From Palsa-504 sp963739135 (lineage in GTDB: Bacteria; Actinomycetota; Actinomycetes; Streptosporangiales; Streptosporangiaceae), in NCBI GenBank assembly GCA_963739135.1, contig CAVTZG010000026.1:186001-250000 (forward strand): a DNA stretch of 64,000 nt. The letters are read 5' to 3'. Under the pieces are notes generated by a model. That model had not been told where the DNA came from and did no database searches. It saw nothing but the letters and a program-made list of their open reading frames with translations. The translations under genes and the position numbers were made by a program. Of this stretch, positions 40,856-49,323 are shown one piece after another (position 1 is the first letter of the stretch; each line of letters begins with the position of its first letter).

Positions 40856-43696
40856 ATGACAGACTTCGCTGCTCGTCACATCGGGCCGTCCGAAGCCGCG
40901 CAGCGGCAGATGCTCGGCAGCCTCGGCTACGCATCACTCGACGAGCTCATCCGCGCCGCCCTGCCAGAAGCAATGGGGCCCGCAGGGACCGAGGCGGCGC
41001 AGCTGAGCCTGCCCGCCCCGCTGTCCGAGCCGCAGGCACTCGCCGAGCTGCGCCGGATGGCCGGCCGGAACCAGGTGCTGACCTCGATGATCGGCCTGGG
41101 CTATTACGACACGGTCACCCCGGCCGTCATCCGCCGCAACGTGCTGGAGAACCCGGCCTGGTACACGGCGTACACCCCGTACCAGCCGGAGATCTCGCAG
41201 GGCCGGCTCGAGGCGCTGCTGAACTTCCAGACCATGGTCGCCGACCTGACCGCGCTGCCGTGGGCCGGCGCCTCACTCCTCGACGAGGCTACCGCCGCGG
41301 CCGAGGCCATGACGCTGGCCCGGCGCGCCGCCAGGAAGGGACACGTCTTCCTGGCCGACGCCGACTGCCTGCCGCAGACGCTCGCCGTGCTGCGCACCAG
41401 GGCCGAGCCGCTCGGCATCCACCTCGTCGTCGAACCGGTGACGGCCGAGGCCATCGCCGCTCAGCCCGACCTGTTCGGCGTGCTGCTGCAGTTCCCCGGC
41501 GCGTCGGGCGCGGTCACCGACCCGGCCCCGCTGATCGAGGCGGCGCACGCGCGGGGTGCGCTGGCCGCGGTGGCCGCCGACCTGCTGGCCCTGACCCTGC
41601 TGCGGCCGCCGGGCGAAATGGGCGCCGACATCGCGGTGGGCTCGACCCAGCGGTTCGGCGTGCCGCTGTGGTTCGGCGGCCCGCACGCGGGCTACATGGC
41701 GGTCAGCGACCCGCTCAAGCGCCAGCTGCCCGGCCGGCTCGTCGGGGTCTCGGTAGACGCCGACGGGCGGCCCGCCTACCGCCTGGCCCTGCAGGCCCGT
41801 GAGCAGCACATCCGCCGGGAAAAGGCGACGAGCAACATCTGCACCGCGCAGGTGCTGCTCGCGGTGACCGCCGCCATGTACGCGGCCTACCACGGGCCCG
41901 ACGGGCTGGCTGCCATCGCACGGGCCACTCACCGTAGCGCCGCTGTCCTGGCCGCCACCCTGCACGATTTTGGGCACCGAACGGGCCGTGGTGACTTCTT
42001 CGACACGATCCGGATCGTGTTCGGTGGCGGACGGGACGAGGCGGCCAGGGCGCTGGACCGGGCCCGGGAGGCGGGGTACAACCTGTACCTGGCGCCGGAC
42101 GGCGCGCTGCAGGTCAGCTGCGACGAGACCACCGCCGACGACCAGCTGCGGGAGGTCGTGGCCGCCATCTGCCAGGTGGAACGCCCGGCCGACGTGCAGC
42201 TGTCGGATGCTTCGCCCGACGTGCTGCCCGCTGCGCTGCGGCGCACGTCGGCATTCCTCACCCATCCGGTGTTCAGCGCCCACCGGAGCGAGACCGCGAT
42301 GCTGCGCTACCTGCGGCGGCTGGCCGATTTCGACATCGCCCTCGACCGGTCGATGATCCCGCTCGGCTCGTGCACGATGAAGCTGAACGCGGCGGCCGAG
42401 ATGGAGCCGATCAGCTGGCCGGGGTTCGCCGGCCTGCACCCGTTCGCCCCGCCGCCGCAGGCGGGCGGCTACGAGGAGCTGATCGAATCGCTCGAGGTCC
42501 GGCTGGCCCGGCTCACCGGGTACGACGCGGTATCCGTGCAGCCGAACGCCGGCTCGCAGGGCGAACTGGCGGGCCTGCTGGCCATCCGGGCCTACCACGC
42601 GTCCCGCGGCGAGGACGACCGCGACGTCTGCCTGATCCCGGAGTCGGCGCACGGCACCAACGCGGCCAGCGCGGTGCTGGCCGGGCTGCGCGTGGCGGTG
42701 GTCAAGTGCGGCTCTGACGGCGCCATCGACCTGGGCGACCTGGAGGCCAAGCTGGAGGCCCACCGGGGGCGGGTGGCCGCCATCATGCTGACCTATCCGT
42801 CCACGGCCGGCGTCTACGAGCAGAACGTGAGCGCCGCCTGCGAGTCGGTGCACGCGGCGGGCGGCCAGGTGTACATCGACGGCGCGAACCTGAACGCGCT
42901 GGTCGGGGTGGCTACCCTGCCGTCGTTCGGCGCGGACGTGTCGCACCTGAACCTGCACAAGACGTTCTGCATCCCGCACGGCGGCGGCGGTCCCGGCGTG
43001 GGGCCGGTGGCCGTCCGCGCGCACCTGGCCGACTTCCTGCCCGGGCGCGGGGTGACCGGCCCGGTGGCGGCCGCACCCTACGGGTCCGCGGGCATCCTGC
43101 CCATCTCGTGGGCCTACATCGCGATGATGGGCGCGGACGGGCTGCGCCGGGCCACGAGCGTCGCCGTGCTCTCGGCCAACTACGTGGCCAGGCGGCTGGC
43201 GCCGCACTACCCGGTGCTGTACACCGGGCGGAACGGGCTGGTCGCGCACGAGTGCGTCATCGACCTGCGCCCGCTCACCCAGGAGACCGGGATCACCGTG
43301 GACGACGTGGCCAAGCGGCTGGTCGACTACGGGTTCCACGCGCCCACCATGTCGTTCCCCGTGGCCGGCACGCTGATGATCGAGCCGACCGAGAGCGAGA
43401 GCCTGGATGAGCTCGACCGGTTCTGCGACGCGATGATCTCGATCAGGTCGGAGATCGCCCGGGTGACCTCCGGCGAGTACGACGCCCACGACAACCCGCT
43501 GAAGAACGCCCCGCACACCGCCGAGATGCTCATCTTGGGGGAGTGGAAGCACCCTTACGACCAGCAGGCGGCGGCCTACCCGCCCGGCGTGGACCGCCGC
43601 GCCAAGTACTGGCCGCCCGTGCGCCGCATCGATCAGGCCTACGGCGACAGGAACCTCGTCTGCTCCTGCCCGCCCCCCGAAGCGTTCGAGAGCTGA
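40856..43696 (+). CDS. gcvP: glycine dehydrogenase (decarboxylating), P-protein
   Basis: A 946-aa PLP enzyme of the glycine cleavage system that decarboxylates glycine and passes the aminomethyl group to the H-protein lipoyl arm. Both halves of the fused P-protein are present: the N-terminal half begins ARHIGPSEAAQRQML and has LLDEATAAAEAM, and the C-terminal half carries the PLP lysine in VSHLNLHKTFCIPHGGGGPG (about K702) and MIPLGSCTMKLNAAAEM. GGGAGG lies 6 nt before ATG 40856. Expression should rise with glycine through the upstream riboswitch. gcvT and gcvH are not in the window. Confidence 0.96.
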   Translation: MTDFAARHIGPSEAAQRQMLGSLGYASLDELIRAALPEAMGPAGTEAAQLSLPAPLSEPQALAELRRMAGRNQVLTSMIGLGYYDTVTPAVIRRNVLENPAWYTAYTPYQPEISQGRLEALLNFQTMVADLTALPWAGASLLDEATAAAEAMTLARRAARKGHVFLADADCLPQTLAVLRTRAEPLGIHLVVEPVTAEAIAAQPDLFGVLLQFPGASGAVTDPAPLIEAAHARGALAAVAADLLALTLLRPPGEMGADIAVGSTQRFGVPLWFGGPHAGYMAVSDPLKRQLPGRLVGVSVDADGRPAYRLALQAREQHIRREKATSNICTAQVLLAVTAAMYAAYHGPDGLAAIARATHRSAAVLAATLHDFGHRTGRGDFFDTIRIVFGGGRDEAARALDRAREAGYNLYLAPDGALQVSCDETTADDQLREVVAAICQVERPADVQLSDASPDVLPAALRRTSAFLTHPVFSAHRSETAMLRYLRRLADFDIALDRSMIPLGSCTMKLNAAAEMEPISWPGFAGLHPFAPPPQAGGYEELIESLEVRLARLTGYDAVSVQPNAGSQGELAGLLAIRAYHASRGEDDRDVCLIPESAHGTNAASAVLAGLRVAVVKCGSDGAIDLGDLEAKLEAHRGRVAAIMLTYPSTAGVYEQNVSAACESVHAAGGQVYIDGANLNALVGVATLPSFGADVSHLNLHKTFCIPHGGGGPGVGPVAVRAHLADFLPGRGVTGPVAAAPYGSAGILPISWAYIAMMGADGLRRATSVAVLSANYVARRLAPHYPVLYTGRNGLVAHECVIDLRPLTQETGITVDDVAKRLVDYGFHAPTMSFPVAGTLMIEPTESESLDELDRFCDAMISIRSEIARVTSGEYDAHDNPLKNAPHTAEMLILGEWKHPYDQQAAAYPPGVDRRAKYWPPVRRIDQAYGDRNLVCSCPPPEAFES

Positions 43697-43716
43697 GACA
43701 CAGTCGCGCCCGCCCC

Positions 43717-43776
43717 CCTGCGCGTGCCGCCTGCGCCCCGTGCGGAGCGCTGGGGAGGAGGTGCGGCACGCGCAGG
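43717..43776. terminator. bidirectional terminator between gcvP and the cupin gene
   Basis: Perfect 14-bp arms, CCTGCGCGTGCCGC (43717-43730) and GCGGCACGCGCAGG (43763-43776), are separated by 32 nt, and imperfect outer extensions (CGCGCCCGCCCCC with GGGGCGGGCGCG) lengthen the stem. It lies between convergent genes and lacks a T-run. Confidence 0.65.
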
Positions 43777-43864
43777 CGCGGGAGGCGGGGCGGGCGCGGT
43801 GCGGAAGCAGCAGCCGGGCTGGTGGGAAGCGGCAACAGACAGCCGCGGCGGCCGCGCGGACTGG

Positions 43865-44350
43865 TTACTGGCTGGCGACGGGGAAGGCGTTCAGCTCGGA
43901 CAGGTGCGGGGGCAGGTCGAGGGTGACCACGCTCTCCTGCTCCTGGGGATCGGTGCGAGCCACGACGGCCACGGTCATGACGTCGCTGCGGTTCACGGGC
44001 AGGTGCGGCGTACCCGGCGGGACGTACATGAAGTCGCCGGCCTTGACCACGGTGCAGTGCCGCAGGCCCTCTCCGTGCCACACCTCGGTCTCACCGCTGA
44101 CGGTGTAGATCGCCGATTCGTGCCCGTCGTGGACGTGGGGCACGCCGCGGGTGCCGGGCGGGATCGTCACCAGGTGCAGGCACAGGGCCCGTGCCCCCGC
44201 AGAACGGCTGCTCACGCCGGTGGCGAGGTTCATGCCCTGCTTGCCGTCGTAGCTCCCGCCGGCGCGGATGATGACGACCTCGCCGGGAGCGTCGATGGCC
44301 ATCGCCGGAGTGTGGAGCGCTCGCTCCCACACATCGCTTACTCTAAGCAT
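43865..44350 (-). CDS. cupin-domain protein
   Basis: 161 aa, single cupin barrel. Motif 1 is PHVHDGHESAIYTVSG (two His and a Glu as metal ligands) and motif 2 is AGDFMYVPPGTPHLPVN (third His). The metal site is complete. The reaction is not predictable; such proteins include dioxygenases, isomerases and sugar-binding proteins. It follows the HTH gene by 27 nt on the same strand, so it probably belongs to that autoregulated operon. Confidence 0.8.
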   Translation of the reverse strand: MLRVSDVWERALHTPAMAIDAPGEVVIIRAGGSYDGKQGMNLATGVSSRSAGARALCLHLVTIPPGTRGVPHVHDGHESAIYTVSGETEVWHGEGLRHCTVVKAGDFMYVPPGTPHLPVNRSDVMTVAVVARTDPQEQESVVTLDLPPHLSELNAFPVASQ

Positions 44351-44377
44351 TTGTTCATATCCTATCCGTGATGACTC

Positions 44378-44698
44378 CTATGACTGAGTATGGCTGCGTG
44401 TAGTCATATAAATACTCTCCGTAAAGACATTGTGTCCTAACTCCCTGGTTAGGCCTGCCTCACCTGAAGGTAAGTTTTGAGCCTCGCGCATGCGGCCTGC
44501 GTGCTTCTTGTGTACGGCCTGCCGGGACACGCCGAGGATCTCGGCGATCTCCTGCCAGGACCACCCTTTGTCCCGTGCGTTGTCGACCTGGAGCGCCTCG
44601 AGCTGCTCGAGCAGCCGGCGGAGAGCGGCCACGGCCCGGAGCCCGGTGCGCGGGTCCGAGCTGTCGGCGGCCGCCGCCAGGGCGGGTGCGTCGTCCAT
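44378..44698 (-). CDS. small helix-turn-helix protein
   Basis: 106 aa. The HTH is clear: ALRRLLEQLEALQVDNARDK, then GWSWQEIAEILGVSRQAVHK, the pattern of small actinobacterial sigma-70 region 4-like regulators that are often encoded beside Clp-N-domain proteins. The C-terminal 35 residues (ELGHNVFTESIYMTTRSHTQS) are unlike that family and may be a recently altered tail. Its promoter carries two palindromes and gives a leaderless start, indicating autoregulation. Confidence 0.8.
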   Translation of the reverse strand: MDDAPALAAAADSSDPRTGLRAVAALRRLLEQLEALQVDNARDKGWSWQEIAEILGVSRQAVHKKHAGRMREAQNLPSGEAGLTRELGHNVFTESIYMTTRSHTQS

Positions 44699-44700
44699 GG

Positions 44701-44745
44701 TGTCAATCTACGTTGACGCCGACGGCATGTCAACTTCAGTTGACA
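44701..44745 (-). promoter_or_regulatory. leaderless promoter with two palindromic operators for the HTH gene
   Basis: On the minus strand TTGACA (plus 44728-44733), a 17-bp spacer and TAGATT (plus 44705-44710) form an almost ideal promoter whose start would fall on the ATG. TGTCAACTTCAGTTGACA (44728-44745) is a perfect 7-bp-arm palindrome over the -35. A second related one, TGTCAATCTACGTTGACG (44701-44718), covers the -10. Binding at either would block RNA polymerase. Confidence 0.75.
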
Positions 44746-44978
44746 CCAGGGCGGGCCCGCGCCCCCCGGGGACGCTCCGCGCCGATTACGAAGCGCTTAC
44801 CGGAGCCGAATGAACCGTGCGCGATCGCGTGACGTACCCGTAACTAAAGGGGAGAGGCCCGGCGTCCGCCGGTCCGGACAGTCCGTCAGGAACGGGAACG
44901 GGATCCATTGCGCTCGCAGGAGCATACGATCCAGCTGGGCCTGGCAATTCAGCTGCGCGCTTTGCGAGGGGAGGTGCG

Positions 44979-46460
44979 GTGACCAGCCTGAGCAGGCGAT
45001 CGGTCCCGGCCCGCCATTCCGGGGCGGACCCGTACCCCGGCCCGGCGCCCGCGGGCGCGGCTGGCGGCGGCTCGGGCCCCGGCGCCCGGCCTCGCCCGGG
45101 CTCGCCGCACCGTGTGCCGGCCGCTGGAGGGCGGCCCGTTCCGGATAGAAAAACATCCGGACGGGTCGGTCCGCGCGGTGTCCTGGCCGTCATAGGCCTG
45201 GGCGCGGTCGCCGTCATCGCCCTGTGGTGGCACAGCACTCCCGACGCCAGCGGCCTGGGCGGCTGGCTGACCGGAGCAGGCGAGATGCTCGGGCTGCTGG
45301 CCGGCTACGGCGTGGTAATCCTGGTCGCGCTGATGGCCAGGCTGCCGCCGCTGGAGCGGGGCATCGGCACCGACAGGCTGGCCAGGTGGCACGCCATGGG
45401 CGGCCGGTACATCGTCAGCCTGGTTGTCGCGCACGGCCTGCTGATCCTGTGGGGCTACGCCGTCGAGGCCCACAGCACCGTGTTCAGCGAGACTGCCACC
45501 CTGCTCACCCAGTACCCGGACGTGCTGATGGCCACCGTGGCGGGCTTCCTGCTGCTCGGCGTCGGCCTGGTCTCGATGCGCGCCGCCCGCCAGCGGATGC
45601 GCTATGAGACGTGGTACTACCTGCACCTTTACACCTACCTGGCCATCGCCCTGGCGTTCAGCCACCAGTTCGCGGTCGGCGAGTCGTTCATCGACAACCT
45701 GGCCGCCCGGTTCTGGTGGTCGGCTATGTACCTGACCGTCGCGGTCCTGGTGCTGTGGTACCGGGTCGCGGTGCCGCTGCGCGCGTTCGCCCGGCACGGG
45801 TTCAAGGTCATCGGGGTGAAGGGCGAGGGGCCCGGCGTGATCTCGGTCTACATCGGCGGGTCGCACCTGGACGAGATGGCCGCCGAACCCGGGCAGTTCT
45901 TCCGCTGGCGGTTCCTGACCCGCTCAATGTGGTGGTCGTCGCACCCGTACTCGCTGTCCGCCGCGCCGGGGACCGACGTCCTGCGCATCACGGTGAAGGA
46001 CCTGGGTGACCACAGCCAGGCGCTGTCGCGGCTGCGGCCCGGCACCCGGGTCATCGCCGAGGGGCCCTACGGCGCGTTCACGGCCGGGCAGACCGGCCGG
46101 GGCGTGCTGCTGCTGGCCGGCGGCGTCGGCATCACGCCGCTGCGGGCCATGTTCGCCACCCTGCCCGGTGCCGTCACCCTGATCTACCGGGCCAGCAGCG
46201 TGCAGGACATCGTGTTCCGCGACGAGCTGGACGCGATCGCCGCGGCTCGCGGGGCGACCGTGTATTACCTGGTCGGGACGCGGGCCGAGATCGGCGGCGA
46301 TCCGCTGTCGCCCCGCATGCTGCGCTCGCTGGTGCCCGAGCTTGACCAGCAGGAGGTCTACGTGTGCGGTCCGTCCGGCATGACCTCGACCGCGGTCGAG
46401 GCCCTGCGCGCTGCCGGGGTGCCGCGGCGGCAGATCCACTTCGAGTCGTTCGAGTTCTGA
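44979..46460 (+). CDS. ferric-reductase-like transmembrane flavocytochrome
   Basis: 493 aa. A disordered Pro-rich N-terminus is followed by about six membrane helices with spaced His for haem (MGGRYIVSLVVAHGLLIL, YYLHLYTYLAIALAFSHQF), then a FAD-binding barrel (HPYSLSAAPG, VIAEGPYGAF) and an NAD(P) domain (GVLLLAGGVGITPLRAMF, YVCGPSGMTSTAVEAL). This is the plan of the FRE/NOX-like family that carries electrons from NAD(P)H across the membrane. GAGGGGAGG precedes GTG 44979. It heads a three-gene operon with an FMN-binding protein and ApbE, so the electrons probably pass to covalently bound flavin outside the cell. Confidence 0.88.
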   Translation: MTSLSRRSVPARHSGADPYPGPAPAGAAGGGSGPGARPRPGSPHRVPAAGGRPVPDRKTSGRVGPRGVLAVIGLGAVAVIALWWHSTPDASGLGGWLTGAGEMLGLLAGYGVVILVALMARLPPLERGIGTDRLARWHAMGGRYIVSLVVAHGLLILWGYAVEAHSTVFSETATLLTQYPDVLMATVAGFLLLGVGLVSMRAARQRMRYETWYYLHLYTYLAIALAFSHQFAVGESFIDNLAARFWWSAMYLTVAVLVLWYRVAVPLRAFARHGFKVIGVKGEGPGVISVYIGGSHLDEMAAEPGQFFRWRFLTRSMWWSSHPYSLSAAPGTDVLRITVKDLGDHSQALSRLRPGTRVIAEGPYGAFTAGQTGRGVLLLAGGVGITPLRAMFATLPGAVTLIYRASSVQDIVFRDELDAIAAARGATVYYLVGTRAEIGGDPLSPRMLRSLVPELDQQEVYVCGPSGMTSTAVEALRAAGVPRRQIHFESFEF

Positions 46461-46478
46461 GGGGAGCCGATCCGCGAC

Positions 46479-46946
46479 ATGCGCCGGGTGATCTTCGCCG
46501 TCACCGGCACCATTGCCGGCCTGGTGGCGCTGCTGTCGTTCAAGTCACACGCCCCGACCCTGGCGGCGGCCACCGGAACGACCGGCGGCTCGTCGTCCTC
46601 GTCCTCGTCGTCCGCATCGTCGGTGCCGGGGGAGTTCCCGACCGGGAGCGTGGCCGGCAATCTCGCCGCGGGCGAGACCACGCTGACCGGACACGTGGCC
46701 AATACGGTGTACGGCCCGGTCCAGATCCAGCTGGTCGTTCAGGACAAGAAGATCGTCAAGGTCGCGATCCTGGAACAGCCGACCAGCACCATCCACGACA
46801 TCCAGATCGGCGAGTTCGCGTTCCCGCGCCTGATCAGCGAGACGCTGACGGCGCAGAACGCGAAGGTGGACGCCGTGTCCGGCGCCAGCTACACCAGCGC
46901 GGGCTACATCGCCTCGCTGCAAAGCGCGCTGGACCACGGCCTCTGA
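46479..46946 (+). CDS. exported FMN-binding-domain protein
   Basis: 155 aa: an N-terminal membrane anchor or signal (VIFAVTGTIAGLVALLSF), a poly-Ser linker (ten Ser in a 13-residue stretch), then an FMN-binding domain with IHDIQIGEFAFPRL and the flavinylation motif DAVSGASYTSAGY, where ApbE attaches FMN to the Ser/Thr of SGA[S/T]. It should be an extracytoplasmic electron carrier fed by the flavocytochrome encoded 18 nt upstream. Confidence 0.87.
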   Translation: MRRVIFAVTGTIAGLVALLSFKSHAPTLAAATGTTGGSSSSSSSSASSVPGEFPTGSVAGNLAAGETTLTGHVANTVYGPVQIQLVVQDKKIVKVAILEQPTSTIHDIQIGEFAFPRLISETLTAQNAKVDAVSGASYTSAGYIASLQSALDHGL

Positions 46947-46952
46947 CCTGCG

Positions 46953-47726
46953 ATGACCGATGCCCGGCCCGGGCGGCTCCGGCACGCCGAGCACGTCATG
47001 GGCACCGTCGTGTCCTTCGACGTGCCGGCCTGGGCCGCCCGCGAGCCTGCCGGCGAGCCGGTGCTGGGCCGGGCGGTGGCCTGGCTGCACTGGGTGGACG
47101 CCACGTTCTCGCCGTACCGGGACGACAGCGAGGTCAGCCGCTTCGGCCGCGGGTCGCTCGCGCTGGCCGACTGCGCACCGGAACTGGCCGAGGTACTGGC
47201 CGCCTGCGCCGAGGTCAGCGCCCGCAGCGGCGGGTACTTCACCGCCCGGCCGGGCGGCCGGTTCGACCCGTCCGGCTACGTGAAGGGCTGGGCCATCGAG
47301 CGCGCGGCGGCCATGCTGACCGCCGCGGGTTCGGCTGAGCACAGCGTCAACGGCGGCGGTGACGTCCAGTGCGTCGGCGACCACGGTCCCGGCCAGCCCT
47401 GGCGGGTGGGGATCGCCCACCCGCTTCGGCCGGGCGCGCTGGCGCTGGTGGTGGCCGGCCGGGACTTCGCGGTCGCCACCTCGGGCGTCGCCGAGCGCGG
47501 CGCGCACATTCTCGATCCGCACACCGGCCAGCCCGCCGCCGGCCTGGCCAGCATCACCATGGTCGGCGCGGGGCTGGCCGTCACCGACGCCTACGCCACC
47601 GCGGCCTTCGCCATGGGCCCGGCCGCGCGCGACTGGGTCGAGAGCCTGGACGGCTACGACGCGTTCGCCATCACCCCCGACGGCGCCAGCTGGCAGACCG
47701 CCGGCTTCCGCGCCCACCTCGCCTGA
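46953..47726 (+). CDS. apbE: FAD:protein FMN transferase
   Basis: 257 aa ApbE, which transfers FMN from FAD to the target Ser/Thr of FMN-binding proteins. Seen are VMGTVVSFDVPAW, DATFSPYRDDSEVSRF, DPSGYVKGWAIERAA, the conserved SVNGGGDVQCVG and the Mg/FAD site ATSGVAERGAHILDP with AVTDAYATAAFAMG. It lacks a lipobox signal and appears cytoplasmic or unusually exported. It starts 6 nt after the FMN-binding gene, whose product is its probable substrate. Confidence 0.9.
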   Translation: MTDARPGRLRHAEHVMGTVVSFDVPAWAAREPAGEPVLGRAVAWLHWVDATFSPYRDDSEVSRFGRGSLALADCAPELAEVLAACAEVSARSGGYFTARPGGRFDPSGYVKGWAIERAAAMLTAAGSAEHSVNGGGDVQCVGDHGPGQPWRVGIAHPLRPGALALVVAGRDFAVATSGVAERGAHILDPHTGQPAAGLASITMVGAGLAVTDAYATAAFAMGPAARDWVESLDGYDAFAITPDGASWQTAGFRAHLA

Positions 47727-47809
47727 CGCCGTCGGCCGCAGGGTGGTGAAACCCCGGTTTCATTCCGGTCCGGCAGCACCGGGGACACGCGCAGCGGGGG
47801 ATTGGAGAG

Positions 47810-48343
47810 CTACAAGAGCGGGGGCTGGCCGGCGTCGTAGACGAGCAGGCCGTCGTCGCGCAGCCGCAGGCCGGGGGACAGGCGGTGGTCCTCCAGCCGC
47901 CCGTCGTGCAGCAGGTGCCGGACCGGGACGCCGCGCACCGCGGACACGTAGTCGGCCAGCAGCCGCCGGTGGCAGCGCCACCACAGGCTTTCCGCGCACA
48001 TCACCGCCGTGGCTTCGATACCGGCCTGGGCGAGTACCTCATCCACCGCGGCGGAGAAACCAGCGGTGCGCATGTGCTCGGCGTAGCCGCGGAACATGTC
48101 CTCCCGCCAGGTCACGTCCGGCGAATCCGGACCCGGCCTGCGGAAGCCGCCGAGGCGCTTGTCCCAGCGGTAGGAGATGCCTGCCTCGGGCAGCCAGCGT
48201 TCCAGTTCGGCCCGGGCCACGTGCGGATGGCGGCGGCTGCCCGGCGCGGTCCTGACGTCGACGAGCGCCGACACGCCGGCCTGCCGCAGCAGCTCGGTCA
48301 TCTGGCCGGCTGAGGCGGTGCCGTGCCCGAACGTCAGCAGCAT
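47810..48343 (-). CDS. DUF488 family protein
   Basis: 177 aa. Family features: the start LLTFGHGTASAGQMTELLR, VDVRTAPGSRRHPH and the C-terminal signature VMCAESLWWRCHRRLLADY with the conserved Cys and His. The biochemical function is not established. ATG overlaps the stop of a 35-codon upstream frame by one base. Confidence 0.85.
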   Translation of the reverse strand: MLLTFGHGTASAGQMTELLRQAGVSALVDVRTAPGSRRHPHVARAELERWLPEAGISYRWDKRLGGFRRPGPDSPDVTWREDMFRGYAEHMRTAGFSAAVDEVLAQAGIEATAVMCAESLWWRCHRRLLADYVSAVRGVPVRHLLHDGRLEDHRLSPGLRLRDDGLLVYDAGQPPLL

Positions 48344-48450
48344 CAGCTGCGGCCGGCCGCGAGGAGGTGAGCAGCCAGATCGCGGGCGGCCCGGTCGTCA
48401 AGCGGCGCGGCCGTCGCCGCCGCCAGGTCCTTGCCTGCGCTCGAGCTCAT
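48343..48450 (-). CDS. 35-aa small ORF coupled to the DUF488 gene
   Basis: ATG at 48450 opens a 35-codon frame (MSSSAGKDLAAATAAP, then LDDRAARDLAAHLLAAGRS) ending in TGATG, shared with the DUF488 start. It is Ala-rich and helical with an acidic-basic alternation. There is no strong ribosome-binding site, so it may be a translational coupling leader or a chance frame. Confidence 0.4.
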   Translation of the reverse strand: MSSSAGKDLAAATAAPLDDRAARDLAAHLLAAGRS

Positions 48451-48533
48451 GGCGCCACTCTAGGCACGGTGCTGGAGTGCGCAGGTGGGGCGAACCTGAC
48501 CGCGGGCGCCGTCGCCGGGTGATCCGGCTCCGG

Positions 48534-49118
48534 TCAGGAGGAACCCGAGGGCGGCTCGTCGCCGGATTCCTCTCCGGAATCGCGCCCGTGGACCAGCTTG
48601 GTGACCTCGCGCGTGATGCCGATGGACGGGCCCCCGATCACCTCCCAAGACCGCCCGATGCCGATGAAGAAGCAGGTGACCACCAGGATCGCGATCGTGT
48701 CGACATCCCCGGCGTTACCCGGGTCGGCGATCACGCCGAGCCCCTCGACCAGCTGGATGACGAACACCACCGCCAGCCCGACCAGGAACACGGCGTCACG
48801 AACGGTGCCCGATCGTATTACCCGCAGCCGGAACAGTGACAGCAGCGCCGCCACCATGAATGTGAGCCCGAGCACAGAGACGGTCACCGAGGTCCACCCG
48901 ATTTTCTCGCCTGGGATCAGCGAGAACAGCGAGACCGCGAGCGCATTGGTGAACGCGGTGAGGGCCGCCGCGGCCCGGATGCGGTGCACCTGATGTCCTG
49001 TCGATTCCCGGGAAAGCCGCTCCGCGGAAACGGAGATAGCGACGAACAGCAGCCCGATCAGCGCCCCGGCGACACCGGCGCTGGCCGCGAAGAACTCACG
49101 GATGTCCGCAGGAACCAT
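48534..49118 (-). CDS. four-helix membrane protein, unknown
   Basis: About 194 aa with membrane segments FFAASAGVAGALIGLLFVAI, AAALTAFTNALAVSLFSLI, VTVSVLGLTFMVAALLSLF and DAVFLVGLAVVFVIQLVEG, plus a fifth weaker one (TIAILVVTCFFIGIG). The C-terminus is charged (EESGDEPPSGSS). ATG 49118 is chosen because upstream in-frame sequence looks non-coding; no SD is seen. No family is recognised. Confidence 0.65.
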   Translation of the reverse strand: MVPADIREFFAASAGVAGALIGLLFVAISVSAERLSRESTGHQVHRIRAAAALTAFTNALAVSLFSLIPGEKIGWTSVTVSVLGLTFMVAALLSLFRLRVIRSGTVRDAVFLVGLAVVFVIQLVEGLGVIADPGNAGDVDTIAILVVTCFFIGIGRSWEVIGGPSIGITREVTKLVHGRDSGEESGDEPPSGSS

Positions 49119-49323
49119 CTGGCGATTCTCCCAGGCGCCACCGCTATGTCCATGCCCCCAAGTCCAGCACGCCGGAACATCGCCCGTGACTAGAAGATCA
49201 GGAACTCCGGTCAATAGTCAGGATTGCCTCAGAACCTGCTCAGCCCACTTCCAGGTCGGCTCCCTAGGTTCCGATGCAGGACACTACGGAATGCGCTTAT
49301 CAGGAGCAGGAAAGGCTTGGACC

